This document shows, piece after piece, positions 49,986-58,844 of a DNA stretch of 64,000 bases. Below the pieces are notes generated by a model, which saw only the letters and a program-made list of their open reading frames with translations, was not told the DNA's origin and did no database searches. How positions within the stretch are numbered: position 1 is the first letter of the stretch; each line of letters starts with the position of its first letter. The stretch comes from an uncultured Eubacteriales bacterium (GTDB lineage Bacteria; Bacillota; Clostridia; Peptostreptococcales; Anaerovoracaceae): NCBI GenBank assembly GCA_902775345.1, contig CACYLW010000004.1, positions 124,001-188,000 of the forward strand, given 5' to 3'. The position numbers and the translations under genes are program-made.

Positions 49986-51347
49986 CTATTTCAGTTCATT
50001 TACGTTCAGAGGCGTCTTCCATATGTAATCCGTGTCATCGCCCAGTTCGTTGATGAGGAGCCTGACGTATCCGTCATTGCCGACGACCGCGCTTTCGATC
50101 TCGCCGAAGGTGATCTTGATCGAGCCGAGGTATGCGTTGTCCTTTGCCCTGTAAACATCGAGATAGTTGGTCGATCTCTTGTTGGCTCCGCTGATGCCGT
50201 GGAATATGAATCCTCCGCCTGCACCGCAGTCCTGTATGTAATGGAAGAAGCCGTGGCTGCATCTTGAGAACAGCTTCATGTGCGTGAAGGATCCGTTAGT
50301 GCTGTACGCCCTTATGCCTGTGTGTGAAGTAGCGTAGAGCCGGTTGGTCTCCTTATCATATGCAACACCAGAAGATGAATACGGAGTTGCGGATTTTCCG
50401 AACTTTCCGGTCGCAGGGTTCCATGTGTATATCGTCTTCTGGTTGCCCTTGAAGATATAGCACATCTTGGTGACCGGATCCCAGGTGATTCCGTTAGGGT
50501 GTCCGATGCAGAACGAGAACTTGGAGGCATCCAGCCGCTTTCCCTTGGCTGAGTATGTCACTATGCTCTGTCCGGCAGCCATGCCGTAAAGAATGTAGTA
50601 TTTGCTTCCGGTAAATGCAAAGCCCTGAGGGACCTTGGCGTTCTTGTAGCCCTTTATGGCAAAGAGCTTTTTGCAGTTCGATGTGTCGAAGGTATATACG
50701 ATCCTGGCATCACCGCCGCCTGTCGGGTTCCTGAGCAGTGCCTGTGCGAGAGTGGATTTGCCTTTAAGCTGTTTCTTTGTCTTTGTAATGAAGATGGATT
50801 TTCCGACTTTGACGTAATCACCGCAGACGTATCCCGTCTTGCTGCCGATCTTTGCCCTGTACCAGATGTCGCTGCTTCCGGAGCGCCTTGCCGGTAACTG
50901 AAGAGTGATCTGTGTCCCCATTGCCATGGTTCCCAGCTTCGAGAATGTAGTGGCGGGGCCTTTTCTGTAGTTGAGAGCGTCCGTGGCTACGGCAGAAGTG
51001 CTGCCGAATCCGGTGACGTTTACGAAATCTGCCCTTACATATCCTGTCTTGCTGCCGGTTGTGACCTTGTACCAGCGGCTCGAAGCTGAATTGCTGGTGG
51101 CGGTGGTGAAGACCTCCATGTGGATGGTGAGAGCAGTACCTTTGTTAAGCAGTCCCAGTGACGCCGAATTTGTAGTCGCGGATTTCCTGATGTTGACATA
51201 GCTGTCGTTGATCTTGCCCTTTCCCGTTACCGACGCAGCTTCGGCTGTGAAGGAAGGCGCGCTTAATACAGGCAGGGCTGTGAGGATCATTGCCGCCGCG
51301 AGCATGAGCGTGACCGCTTTTTTTGTTATTGTGCTTATCTTCTTCAT
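49986..51347 (-). CDS. Secreted protein with two SH3b domains and propeller-like domain
   Basis: 453 residues from the ATG at 51347 (GAAAGGAACGG upstream). A signal peptide with an AEA-type cleavage site (about residue 36) precedes two bacterial SH3 domains (VNIRKSATTNSASLG... and LNYRKGPATTFSKLG..., each ending KTGYVxxDFV), which usually bind peptidoglycan. The C-terminal 240 residues repeat the domain of the 47439 protein: VPQGFAFTGSKYYILYGM, GHPNGITWD, GVAYDKE, QDCGAGGGF, NYLDVYRAKDNAYLG. Wall-associated, function unknown. Transcribed away from the purine operon. Confidence 0.82.
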   Translation of the reverse strand: MKKISTITKKAVTLMLAAAMILTALPVLSAPSFTAEAASVTGKGKINDSYVNIRKSATTNSASLGLLNKGTALTIHMEVFTTATSNSASSRWYKVTTGSKTGYVRADFVNVTGFGSTSAVATDALNYRKGPATTFSKLGTMAMGTQITLQLPARRSGSSDIWYRAKIGSKTGYVCGDYVKVGKSIFITKTKKQLKGKSTLAQALLRNPTGGGDARIVYTFDTSNCKKLFAIKGYKNAKVPQGFAFTGSKYYILYGMAAGQSIVTYSAKGKRLDASKFSFCIGHPNGITWDPVTKMCYIFKGNQKTIYTWNPATGKFGKSATPYSSSGVAYDKETNRLYATSHTGIRAYSTNGSFTHMKLFSRCSHGFFHYIQDCGAGGGFIFHGISGANKRSTNYLDVYRAKDNAYLGSIKITFGEIESAVVGNDGYVRLLINELGDDTDYIWKTPLNVNELK

Positions 51348-51555
51348 GGCGATACCGTTCCTTTCTGTCAAAGGCGGACTGACCGGCACCCCGGCGCTGT
51401 GCGCAGGCCGGCAAGTCTCCATTGAAATTATAGAAAGGCGGGTATTAAGGGCTCAATAAATCTATATAAACAAAAACCTTTATATTTCGTAAGGCGTTGA
51501 GGTTTCGCAATTAGAACACAAAATCAGGCGTTTTTTGCTTTATAATATTAACGTT

Positions 51556-52008
51556 ATGAGTATGTGGGAAATTATTTATACATTTACAACATGGGTAGCC
51601 AGAGTACATGAACACGTCCTGCAGATCAACGATGCGGGAGGCTGGTACTTTGACGACAAGCAGCTGCACTTCATCGTATTCGGACTGTTCGGCATGGCGC
51701 TTATCTTTGTGCTGTATCCGCTGTTCAAGATGCTCGCAAAGAGAGATCATACAATGGTGATCACCTGGCTGTATGTATTTACTGTGATAATTGTTCTGGC
51801 TTTCGCTATAGAGGTAGGCCAGTGGTATACCGGAACCGGTGTAATGGAGAGTACGGATATCGCGTACGGCATAACCGGGTTCCTTGTCATGTTCCTTATT
51901 TTTGCAATTCTGCGCGGACTCTACCACGGGATCAGGGCGCTTGTGAAAAAGGACGACAGAAAAACCAGGGTCTACTCTAAGGAAGATCTGGAAAAATACG
52001 GCAAATAA
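51556..52008 (+). CDS. VanZ-like membrane protein
   Basis: 150 residues from ATG 51556. Three to four membrane spans; DKQLHFIVFGLFGMA followed by AFAIEVGQWYTGTG and DIAYGITGFL fits the VanZ-like pattern (DKxxHF, ExxQ, D...G). VanZ-like proteins alter sensitivity to wall-active drugs or act in wall metabolism, mostly unproved. A TATAAT at 51541-51546 lies ten bases before the ATG with no ribosome binding site, so a very short or absent leader is likely. Purine genes follow at 16 bases. Confidence 0.62.
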   Translation: MSMWEIIYTFTTWVARVHEHVLQINDAGGWYFDDKQLHFIVFGLFGMALIFVLYPLFKMLAKRDHTMVITWLYVFTVIIVLAFAIEVGQWYTGTGVMESTDIAYGITGFLVMFLIFAILRGLYHGIRALVKKDDRKTRVYSKEDLEKYGK

Positions 52009-52024
52009 ATACACGGGGGAAACG

Positions 52025-52513
52025 ATGAAAAAGGTCGGACTTATCATGGGAAGCGACAGCGATCTGCCTGTAGTGCAGAAGGCTGCATCCGTACTGAAAG
52101 AGCTGGAAATACCTTATGAAGCGCATGTGTATTCGGCGCACAGGACTCCTGCCGAGGCAAGAGACTGGTCGCTGGCGGCAAGGGGCGAAGGCTTCGGTGT
52201 TATCATTGCCTTCGCCGGCATGGCAGCCCACCTTGCTGGAGCGATCGCTGCAAACACAACGCTCCCTGTTATTGGCGTGCCATGCAAAAGCGCTGCGCTT
52301 GACGGCATGGACGCTCTTTTATCGACCGTGATGATGCCGAGCGGCATCCCGGTCGCGACAGTCGCGATCGACGGGGGCAAAAACGCAGCGCTCCTTGCCG
52401 CCGAGATACTCGCTCTTTCTGACGAAGAGCTTGCGCAGAAGCTTATCGCGCGCCGTGAAGCAGAGTCGAAGGCAGTGCTCGTCAAGGACGAGGGGATAGC
52501 TGCCCGTATATAG
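52025..52513 (+). CDS. purE: N5-carboxyaminoimidazole ribonucleotide mutase
   Basis: 162 residues, class I PurE. Makes CAIR from N5-CAIR. MGSDSDLPV and SAHRTP are the active-site blocks; GMAAHLAGAIAA and GVPCKS follow. CACGGGGGAAACG precedes the ATG. Class I PurE normally needs PurK, which is not in the window and must be elsewhere. First gene of the purine run. Confidence 0.97.
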   Translation: MKKVGLIMGSDSDLPVVQKAASVLKELEIPYEAHVYSAHRTPAEARDWSLAARGEGFGVIIAFAGMAAHLAGAIAANTTLPVIGVPCKSAALDGMDALLSTVMMPSGIPVATVAIDGGKNAALLAAEILALSDEELAQKLIARREAESKAVLVKDEGIAARI

Positions 52514-52659
52514 ACTGTAATATTGACAATAGAAGGCTTGATCAAGCGACGGGCGAAGACTCTGAGACAGCGGGCACATGGCCGGCCGGCTGAACTGGAG
52601 ACATGGTTCGTATGGTGCTTTTTTAAGCGTGTTAGTGAAAACCACAAGGAGGACTGAGG

Positions 52660-53340
52660 ATGAAACTGGTTTACACAGGCAAGACCAAAAACGTATTTGA
52701 ACTCGAGAACGGCAATTACCTTCTGAAGTTCAAGGATGATGTCACAGGCAAGGACGGAAAGTTCGATCCGGGCGAGAATTCGATCGGACTTACTATCGAG
52801 GGCGTCGGAGATATCAATCTCCAGATGACTGACTACTACTTCAAGAAAATCAATGAAGCGGGCATCAGAACACACTTCGTGAAGGCGAACTTCGAAGATA
52901 CGACCATGGAAGTAAAGCCGGCAAAGGTCTTCGGACACGGCCTTGAGGTCATCTGCAGACTCAGAGCTGTCGGCAGTTTCATCAGAAGATACGGCGAATA
53001 CATCGAGAGCGGCACTGAGCTTCCTTACTATGTGGAGACTACATTCAAGAACGATGCTCTTGGCGATCCGCTCGTGACCAAGGACGGACTCGTGGTGCTC
53101 GGGATTATGACAGAAGAGCAGTACGACGACCTCAGGGACATGACCCAGAAGATCACTAAGATCGTTGCTGACGACATGAAAGAAAAGGGCCTCGACCTTT
53201 ACGACATAAAGTTCGAGTTCGGATATGATGCAGACGGCAACGTGATGCTCATAGACGAGATCGCATCAGGCAACATGCGTGTATACAAGGACGGAGAATA
53301 CATCGAGCCGCTCAAGCTGAATGAACTCTTCTTCGCATAG
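52660..53340 (+). CDS. purC: SAICAR synthetase
   Basis: 226 residues, the short bacterial form. Condenses CAIR with Asp. Start [14 protein letters not shown], catalytic [16 protein letters not shown], and [12 protein letters not shown] are diagnostic. GGAGGACTGAGG precedes the ATG. The 146-base gap after purE contains a GCTTGATCAAGC palindrome (52536-52547) and GC-rich hairpins but no clear promoter. Confidence 0.97.
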   Translation: MKLVYTGKTKNVFELENGNYLLKFKDDVTGKDGKFDPGENSIGLTIEGVGDINLQMTDYYFKKINEAGIRTHFVKANFEDTTMEVKPAKVFGHGLEVICRLRAVGSFIRRYGEYIESGTELPYYVETTFKNDALGDPLVTKDGLVVLGIMTEEQYDDLRDMTQKITKIVADDMKEKGLDLYDIKFEFGYDADGNVMLIDEIASGNMRVYKDGEYIEPLKLNELFFA

Positions 53341-53361
53341 AACGACCGAAAGGAAGGTTAT

Positions 53362-54792
53362 ATGGGAGGCTTCTTCGGCATCACATCGAATGAAAACTGT
53401 ATACTGGACGTCTATTTCGGCGTAGATTACCATTCCCACCTCGGCACCCGCCGGGGCGGTTTGGCTTCATATGATAAAGAGCGTGGCTTTCAGCGCGAGA
53501 TACATAATATCGAAAACGCGCCTTTCCGAACAAAATTCGAGGGAATACTCAGCAAGATGAAAGGCAGCGCGGCCATCGGCTGCATAAGCGACATGGATCC
53601 CCAGCCTCTGCTCTTCCGTTCGGCCGCGGGCACATACGCGATCTGCACCGTCGGTGTCATCAATAACGTCGACGATATCACGGACATAGTGCTCAAGGGT
53701 TCACACGGGCACCTTGAAGCCATGACGGGCGGAAGGATCAACCAGACAGAGCTGACTGCGGCTCTCATCTCCGAAAAGGAAGATCTTATAGAGGGAATCA
53801 GATACGCTCAGCAGACTATCGAAGGCTCGGCAACGATACTCGTTCTCAAGGAAGGCGGCAGCATAATCGCCGCACGCGATCTCAAGGGCAGGATTCCGAT
53901 GAGCGTGGCGGTAAGCGAAAACGCTGCAGCGGTAAGCTTTGAATCATTTGCGCTCCTGAAGGCAGGCTTTGAGGAATTCCGGGATCTCGGACCGGGAGAG
54001 ATAGTAGAACTCACGCCGGGAGAATGCAGACAGCTGGTTGCCCCGGGAGAAGAGATGAAGATCTGCGCTTTCCTGTGGAGCTATTACGGCTATCCGACCA
54101 CGACATACGAGGGAATGAATGTCGAGGTCATGCGATACAACAACGGCCACATAATGGCCAGAAACGACATTGCGAACGGCTTCGACGTATCAAAAGTCGA
54201 CTTTGTGGGCGGAGTGCCAGACAGCGGCACGCCGCATGCGATCGGCTACTCCAACGAGACGCATCTGCCGTTCGCCAGAGCATTCATCAAATACACGCCT
54301 ACCTGGGCGAGAAGCTTCATGCCTACAACGCAGGCAGAGCGTAACAAGATCGCGAAGATGAAGCAGATACCGGTCACGGACCTCATCAAGGGAAAGAATC
54401 TGCTGTTCGTGGATGACTCGATCGTGCGCGGCACGCAGCTTCGTGAGACGGTGGAGTTCCTCTACGACAACGGAGCGGAGTCGGTCCACATGAGATCGGC
54501 ATGCCCTCCTATAATGTACGCGTGCAAGTATCTGAACTTCTCGCGCAACAAGAGCGACATGGATCTCCTTTCAAGGAGGATAGTCGTTGAGATCGAAGGT
54601 GAAGAAGGGCTTGAACACCTTGATGAATACTCGGACGCAAATACCGAGCGCGGACGCAGGATGCGTGAGGTAATAGCAGAGAAAATGGGTTTTGAGACGC
54701 TGGAATTCCAGACACTGGACGGAGTCATCGAGGCGATCGGACTTCCGTCATGCAAGCTTTGCAAGTATTGTTGGACAGGCAGGGACGACTAG
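53362..54792 (+). CDS. purF: Amidophosphoribosyltransferase (PurF) without the N-terminal Cys nucleophile
   Basis: 476 residues. Makes phosphoribosylamine from PRPP. The phosphoribosyltransferase site LLFVDDSIVRGTQLRET is intact and the Ntn-type glutaminase fold is recognisable (HLGTRRGG, NIENAPFRTKFEG). The mature enzyme normally starts with Cys, right after the initiator Met; here the start is MGGFFGITSNENC, with Gly at 2 and the nearest Cys at 13. The C-terminus has CKLCKYC, as in Fe-S PurFs. Either ammonia is used, or another route supplies it. AAAGGAAGG precedes the ATG, so a wrong start is unlikely. Confidence 0.92.
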   Translation: MGGFFGITSNENCILDVYFGVDYHSHLGTRRGGLASYDKERGFQREIHNIENAPFRTKFEGILSKMKGSAAIGCISDMDPQPLLFRSAAGTYAICTVGVINNVDDITDIVLKGSHGHLEAMTGGRINQTELTAALISEKEDLIEGIRYAQQTIEGSATILVLKEGGSIIAARDLKGRIPMSVAVSENAAAVSFESFALLKAGFEEFRDLGPGEIVELTPGECRQLVAPGEEMKICAFLWSYYGYPTTTYEGMNVEVMRYNNGHIMARNDIANGFDVSKVDFVGGVPDSGTPHAIGYSNETHLPFARAFIKYTPTWARSFMPTTQAERNKIAKMKQIPVTDLIKGKNLLFVDDSIVRGTQLRETVEFLYDNGAESVHMRSACPPIMYACKYLNFSRNKSDMDLLSRRIVVEIEGEEGLEHLDEYSDANTERGRRMREVIAEKMGFETLEFQTLDGVIEAIGLPSCKLCKYCWTGRDD

Positions 54793-54834
54793 AGAGAAAG
54801 GCATCGCAGCAGCAGAGAGAACAGAAGGTGTTCA

Positions 54835-55896
54835 ATGATTACAAATTCATCATCAAACAGTTACAAAGCGGCAGGAGTCGATATCACTGCGGGCTACAGA
54901 GCCGTAGAACTCATGAAAAAACACATTGCAAGAACTGCTGTGCCGGGCGTTATGGGACAGGTCGGAGGATTCGGCGGACTCTTCGAACTCGACCTTGAAG
55001 GCATCAGCAAGCCTGTGCTGGTGAGCGGTACGGACGGAGTCGGCACAAAGCTCAAACTCGCGTTCATGCTCGACAAGCACGATACTATCGGCATAGACTG
55101 CGTGGCCATGTGCGTAAACGATGTCATATGCGTAGGAGCAAAACCTTTGTACTTCCTCGACTATATAGCATGCGGCAAAAACATACCTGAGAAGATCGAG
55201 CAGATCGTGGCGGGAGTATGCGAAGGCTGCGTGCAGTCAGGCGCGGCGCTCATCGGCGGCGAGACGGCTGAGATGCCGGGGTTCTATCCGCAGAATGAGT
55301 ACGATATTGCCGGATACTGCACGGGCGTCGTAGATAAGGATAAGATCATAGACAACAGCCGCATGGCAGAGGGAGACATCATCATCGCGCTTCCGTCCAG
55401 CGGCATCCATTCGAACGGTTTCTCGCTGGTACGCCGGGTGTTCGCGCTCGACAAGCCTGATCTCATGATGATGAGAGCTCCTAATACCGAGCTCGGTGGA
55501 AAATCGCTTGGAGAAGTGCTGCTTGAGCCTACGAAGATCTACGTAAAACCTGTACTTGCTCTTATCGAGAAGCTCGGAGCTGAAAAAATAAAGGGGATCT
55601 CCCACATCACAGGCGGCGGATTCTATGAGAACATTCCGCGTTCGATACCGGGAGGCCTTTCGGCGGTAATAATCCGTAAGGCGGTCAAAGTGCTGCCGGT
55701 CTTCGATCTCATTGCGGCAGTCGGAGCCATCAATGAGCACGATATGTTCAACACCTTCAACATGGGTGTCGGCATGACCATAATCGTATCACGCGAGGAT
55801 GCTCCGGAAGCAATCAGGATCCTACGCGAGAACGGCGAAGACGCATACGTCATCGGCGGTATCGTAAGAGGCAAAGAGAAAATAGTGATCGAATAA
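54835..55896 (+). CDS. purM: AIR synthetase
   Basis: 353 residues. ATP-dependent ring closure of FGAM to [20 protein letters not shown], the [13 protein letters not shown] loop, [11 protein letters not shown] and a [13 protein letters not shown] block near the end are diagnostic. Follows purF by 42 bases. GAAGGTGTTC precedes the ATG. Confidence 0.97.
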   Translation: MITNSSSNSYKAAGVDITAGYRAVELMKKHIARTAVPGVMGQVGGFGGLFELDLEGISKPVLVSGTDGVGTKLKLAFMLDKHDTIGIDCVAMCVNDVICVGAKPLYFLDYIACGKNIPEKIEQIVAGVCEGCVQSGAALIGGETAEMPGFYPQNEYDIAGYCTGVVDKDKIIDNSRMAEGDIIIALPSSGIHSNGFSLVRRVFALDKPDLMMMRAPNTELGGKSLGEVLLEPTKIYVKPVLALIEKLGAEKIKGISHITGGGFYENIPRSIPGGLSAVIIRKAVKVLPVFDLIAAVGAINEHDMFNTFNMGVGMTIIVSREDAPEAIRILRENGEDAYVIGGIVRGKEKIVIE

Positions 55897-55924
55897 ATAG
55901 ATATTCGATATGCAACTGTTATAT

Positions 55925-56090
55925 AATGGTTTCAACGATTATAACGGCGTTGCCGCAAGGTTGAAACCATTGATCTCCGGAGGCAAAGCTCCTCCGATAG
56001 AATGGCTTCAACGATTATAACGGCGTTGCCCGGAGGCAAAGCTCCTCCGATAGAATGGCTTCAACGATTATAACGGCGTTGCCGCAAGGT
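55925..56090. repeat. 53-bp tandem repeat in the purM-purN gap
   Basis: Two full copies, 55977-56029 and 56030-56082, identical over 53 bases, each holding a GGAGGCAAAGCTCCTCC hairpin and TTCAACGATTATAACGGCGT. A third, partial copy of the second half begins at 55925 and forms a stem of its own (ATGGTTTCAA/TTGAAACCAT). Ends 17 bases before purN. Confidence 0.88.
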
Positions 56091-56106
56091 TTAAAAAGGT
56101 ATCAGT

Positions 56107-56730
56107 ATGGCAGATAAAGCTAGGATAGCCGTGATGGTCAGCGGCTCAGGCACCAATCTTCAGGCTCTGATAGATGCCCAGAAATCGGGACTTCTGGAAA
56201 AGGGCGAGATCGTGCTCGTGATCTCCAACAGAGAGGACGCGTACGCGCTTGAGCGTGCCCGCAAAAATGATATAGAAGCCTTTACCATTACGAGGAAGGC
56301 CAGCGGAGGGCAGGAAGGCTTCGAAGAGGCGTGCTGCGAACTCATCGACTCCAGAAATATTGACCTCATAGTACTCGCGGGATTCCTTATGATACTCAGC
56401 AAGGACTTCGTGACACGCTATGACCACAAGATCATAAACATACATCCGTCACTTATTCCGTCATTCTGCGGAGACGGATTTTACGGACTCAGGCCGCACA
56501 TTGCAGCTCTCGAAAGAGGCGTAAAGGTGACCGGCGCAACGGTCCACTATGTGAACGAGATCGCTGACGGCGGTGAGATAATCGCGCAGAAGGCGGTAGC
56601 TGTAGAAGAAGGCGACACACCTGAAGTACTCCAGAGGCGTGTTATGGAACAGGCCGAATGGCTTATTCTGCCGGTAGCGGTGGCAAAGATATGCCGCGGC
56701 ATAGTAAAGGAGAGAAATGGACGTTTATAA
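56107..56730 (+). CDS. purN: GAR transformylase 1
   Basis: 207 residues. Formyl-tetrahydrofolate-dependent. VMVSGSGTNLQALIDA at the N-terminus, the catalytic region INIHPSLIPSF (His), and GATVHYVNEIADGGEIIAQ (Asp region) are diagnostic. AAAAAGGTATCAGT precedes the ATG. The last 14 bases overlap the next gene's start, so translation is coupled. Confidence 0.97.
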   Translation: MADKARIAVMVSGSGTNLQALIDAQKSGLLEKGEIVLVISNREDAYALERARKNDIEAFTITRKASGGQEGFEEACCELIDSRNIDLIVLAGFLMILSKDFVTRYDHKIINIHPSLIPSFCGDGFYGLRPHIAALERGVKVTGATVHYVNEIADGGEIIAQKAVAVEEGDTPEVLQRRVMEQAEWLILPVAVAKICRGIVKERNGRL

Positions 56731-57433
56731 AGTCAGGAAATTCGGTGATGCGGTAGAGGGAAACAGATATCCCGGCCGCGGCATCGTGGTCGGACAGTCC
56801 TGCGATGGCACCAAAGCTGTCATCGCATATTTTATTATGGGACGGTCTGAAAATTCGAGAAACCGCGTATTTGTTGAAAGGGACGGAGCTGTATTCACGG
56901 AGCCGTTCGATGTATCGAAACTCGAGGATCCGAGTCTCATAATATACGCCGCAGTCAGGACCTTCGGGGATCACCTGATAGTCACCAACGGCGATCAGAC
57001 GGATACCGTTTACGACGGCCTTGCTGAAGGAAAGTCCTTCTACGAGGCGCTCGAGTCCAGGTGCTTTGAGCCTGATGCCCCGAACTTCACGCCACGCATC
57101 AGCGCAGAGGCGGTATTCGGCAGCGGATCCTTCAGATACAGGATGAGCATACTGAAGAGCGCAGATGCTGAGGGAAGCGCGTGCAACCGCTTCGGTTATG
57201 ATTACGCGCCTGTAGCAGGACTCGGACACTTCATCCATACTTATGAGCATGACGGCAACCCTCTTCCAACGTTTCAGGGAGAGCCTGAAAGAGTGGAGAT
57301 CCCTGACGACATCGATGCATTCACAAGTGAGATCTGGGATGCCCTCGATGCGGACAATAAGATCTCGCTGTATGTGAGGTATACGGATCTTGCAAGCGGC
57401 GCTGTTGAATCGCGCCTCATTAACAAAAACTGA
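56717..57433 (+). CDS. PurO-type IMP cyclohydrolase
   Basis: 238 residues. Resembles the IMP cyclohydrolase family (PurO-like, PF07826 type): GNRYPGRGIVVGQS and AYFIMGRSENSRNR at the start, then IYAAVRTFGDHLIVTNGDQTD, and NFTPRIS. This family closes FAICAR to IMP, the second activity of PurH. Overlaps purN by 14 bases, with AAAGGAGAGAA before the ATG. The next large gene supplies the transformylase half. So IMP formation here uses two separate proteins. Family assignment by eye, well supported by context. Confidence 0.85.
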   Translation: MDVYKVRKFGDAVEGNRYPGRGIVVGQSCDGTKAVIAYFIMGRSENSRNRVFVERDGAVFTEPFDVSKLEDPSLIIYAAVRTFGDHLIVTNGDQTDTVYDGLAEGKSFYEALESRCFEPDAPNFTPRISAEAVFGSGSFRYRMSILKSADAEGSACNRFGYDYAPVAGLGHFIHTYEHDGNPLPTFQGEPERVEIPDDIDAFTSEIWDALDADNKISLYVRYTDLASGAVESRLINKN

Positions 57434-57436
57434 TAG

Positions 57437-57547
57437 ATGCGCAAGCGGCCGGAAAGCATATCCTGGCCGAGTCGAGCGGAACGCCGGCTGCACGTCATAC
57501 TGTCTGAAAACGGCAAAGTGACTGCCTATAGCACTAACAAAAACTAA
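57437..57547 (+). CDS. Small 36-codon ORF after the IMP cyclohydrolase
   Basis: ATG at 57437 opens 36 codons ending in TNKN-stop, in the same frame as the preceding gene, which ends INKN-stop; the DNA TAACAAAAACT is repeated at both ends. There is no ribosome binding site. It could be a decayed duplicate of a C-terminus rather than a gene. Confidence 0.25.
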   Translation: MRKRPESISWPSRAERRLHVILSENGKVTAYSTNKN

Positions 57548-57623
57548 CGCAAAACGAAGAGCGCCTGATACCGGCCGGGATATGTTTCCGGCATCAGCTT
57601 GCGCCACTGGGAGAAATTTTGGA

Positions 57624-58808
57624 ATGAAAGAATTCGAACTCAAATACGGATGCAACCCTAATCAGAAACCGGCAAGGATATTCATGGAAGGCGGCGCTGA
57701 GCTGCCACTCGAAGTCCTTAACGGAAGACCGGGTTATATAAATTTTCTTGACGCGCTGAACTCGTGGCAGCTCGTCCGCGAGCTCAAAGAAGCTCTCGGA
57801 CTGCCGGCTGCCGCTTCTTTCAAGCATGTCAGTCCGGCAGGCGCCGCCGTTGGGCTGCCGCTCCCGGACAAGATGAAAAAGGCTTGTTTCGTAGACGACA
57901 TAGAAGGGCTTGACGAATCTCCGCTGGCCTGCGCTTACGCAAGGGCAAGGGGAACTGACCGCATGTGTTCTTTCGGCGACTGGATCGCCCTTTCGGACGT
58001 CTGCGATGAGACCACCGCGCGCATAATCAAGCGCGAGGTCTCTGACGGAGTCATCGCTCCGGGGTATACCGAAGAAGCGCTGGCCCTTCTGAAGCAGAAG
58101 AAAAAAGGCGGATATAACATAGTGCAGATCGATCCGGATTATCTGCCTCCGGAAAAGGAGACCAAGCAGGTGTTCGGAGTCACTTTCGAGCAGGGGCACA
58201 ACTTCTTTAAGATCGACCGCGAGCTTCTTTCGAACGTCGTGACTGAGAAGAAGGAGCTCCCTGAGGAGGCTGTCCGCGATCTCATCGTAGCGCTGATCAC
58301 TCTCAAATATACCCAGTCGAATTCAGTGTGCTATGCGCACGACGGACAGGCGATAGGCGTCGGAGCCGGCCAGCAGTCGAGGGTGCACTGCACAAGGCTC
58401 GCAGGCGGCAAGGCAGACACATGGTTCCTGCGCATGCACGACAAGGTGCTGAACCTGCCTTTCAGGGATGAGATCAGACGTCCTGACAGAGACAATGTCA
58501 TAGACGCATACATAAATAAGAATGAAGAAGACTGCTGCGCCGACGGCGTGTGGCAGAAGTATTTCACGGAGCAGCCGGAGCGCTTTACGGACGAAGAGCA
58601 GAGGGCGTATCTCGATTCGATCAGCGGAGTATCGTGCGGATCAGACGCGTTCTTCCCGTTCTTCGACAACGTGCAGAGAGCGGCAGCCTCGGGTGTCAGC
58701 TATATAGCGCAGCCTGGAGGATCGATCCGCGATGATGCCGTGATCGGTTGCTGCAACGAACTGGGAATAGCGATGGCCTTCACGGGAATGCGCTTATTCC
58801 ATCATTAG
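57624..58808 (+). CDS. purH: Stand-alone AICAR transformylase
   Basis: 394 residues from ATG 57624 (TGGGAGAAATTTTGG upstream). It corresponds to the C-terminal half of PurH: LKYGCNPNQKPARI, FKHVSPAGAAVGLPL (active-site Lys-His), SFGDWIALSDVCD, and late GSIRDDAVIGCCNE. The N-terminal MGS-like cyclohydrolase domain is absent. It formylates AICAR with formyl-THF; the PurO-type gene upstream finishes the step. The 190-base gap before it holds the small ORF and a hairpin (CTGATACCGG/CCGGCATCAG). Confidence 0.92.
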   Translation: MKEFELKYGCNPNQKPARIFMEGGAELPLEVLNGRPGYINFLDALNSWQLVRELKEALGLPAAASFKHVSPAGAAVGLPLPDKMKKACFVDDIEGLDESPLACAYARARGTDRMCSFGDWIALSDVCDETTARIIKREVSDGVIAPGYTEEALALLKQKKKGGYNIVQIDPDYLPPEKETKQVFGVTFEQGHNFFKIDRELLSNVVTEKKELPEEAVRDLIVALITLKYTQSNSVCYAHDGQAIGVGAGQQSRVHCTRLAGGKADTWFLRMHDKVLNLPFRDEIRRPDRDNVIDAYINKNEEDCCADGVWQKYFTEQPERFTDEEQRAYLDSISGVSCGSDAFFPFFDNVQRAAASGVSYIAQPGGSIRDDAVIGCCNELGIAMAFTGMRLFHH

Positions 58809-58844
58809 AGCAAAGTACAAAAGCAGTGGGCTGAGGAGAGAAAA

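Noticed and set aside
55925..56090. CRISPR array
   Set aside because: The repeats are in direct tandem with no unique spacers, the unit is 53 bp, and no cas genes are present.
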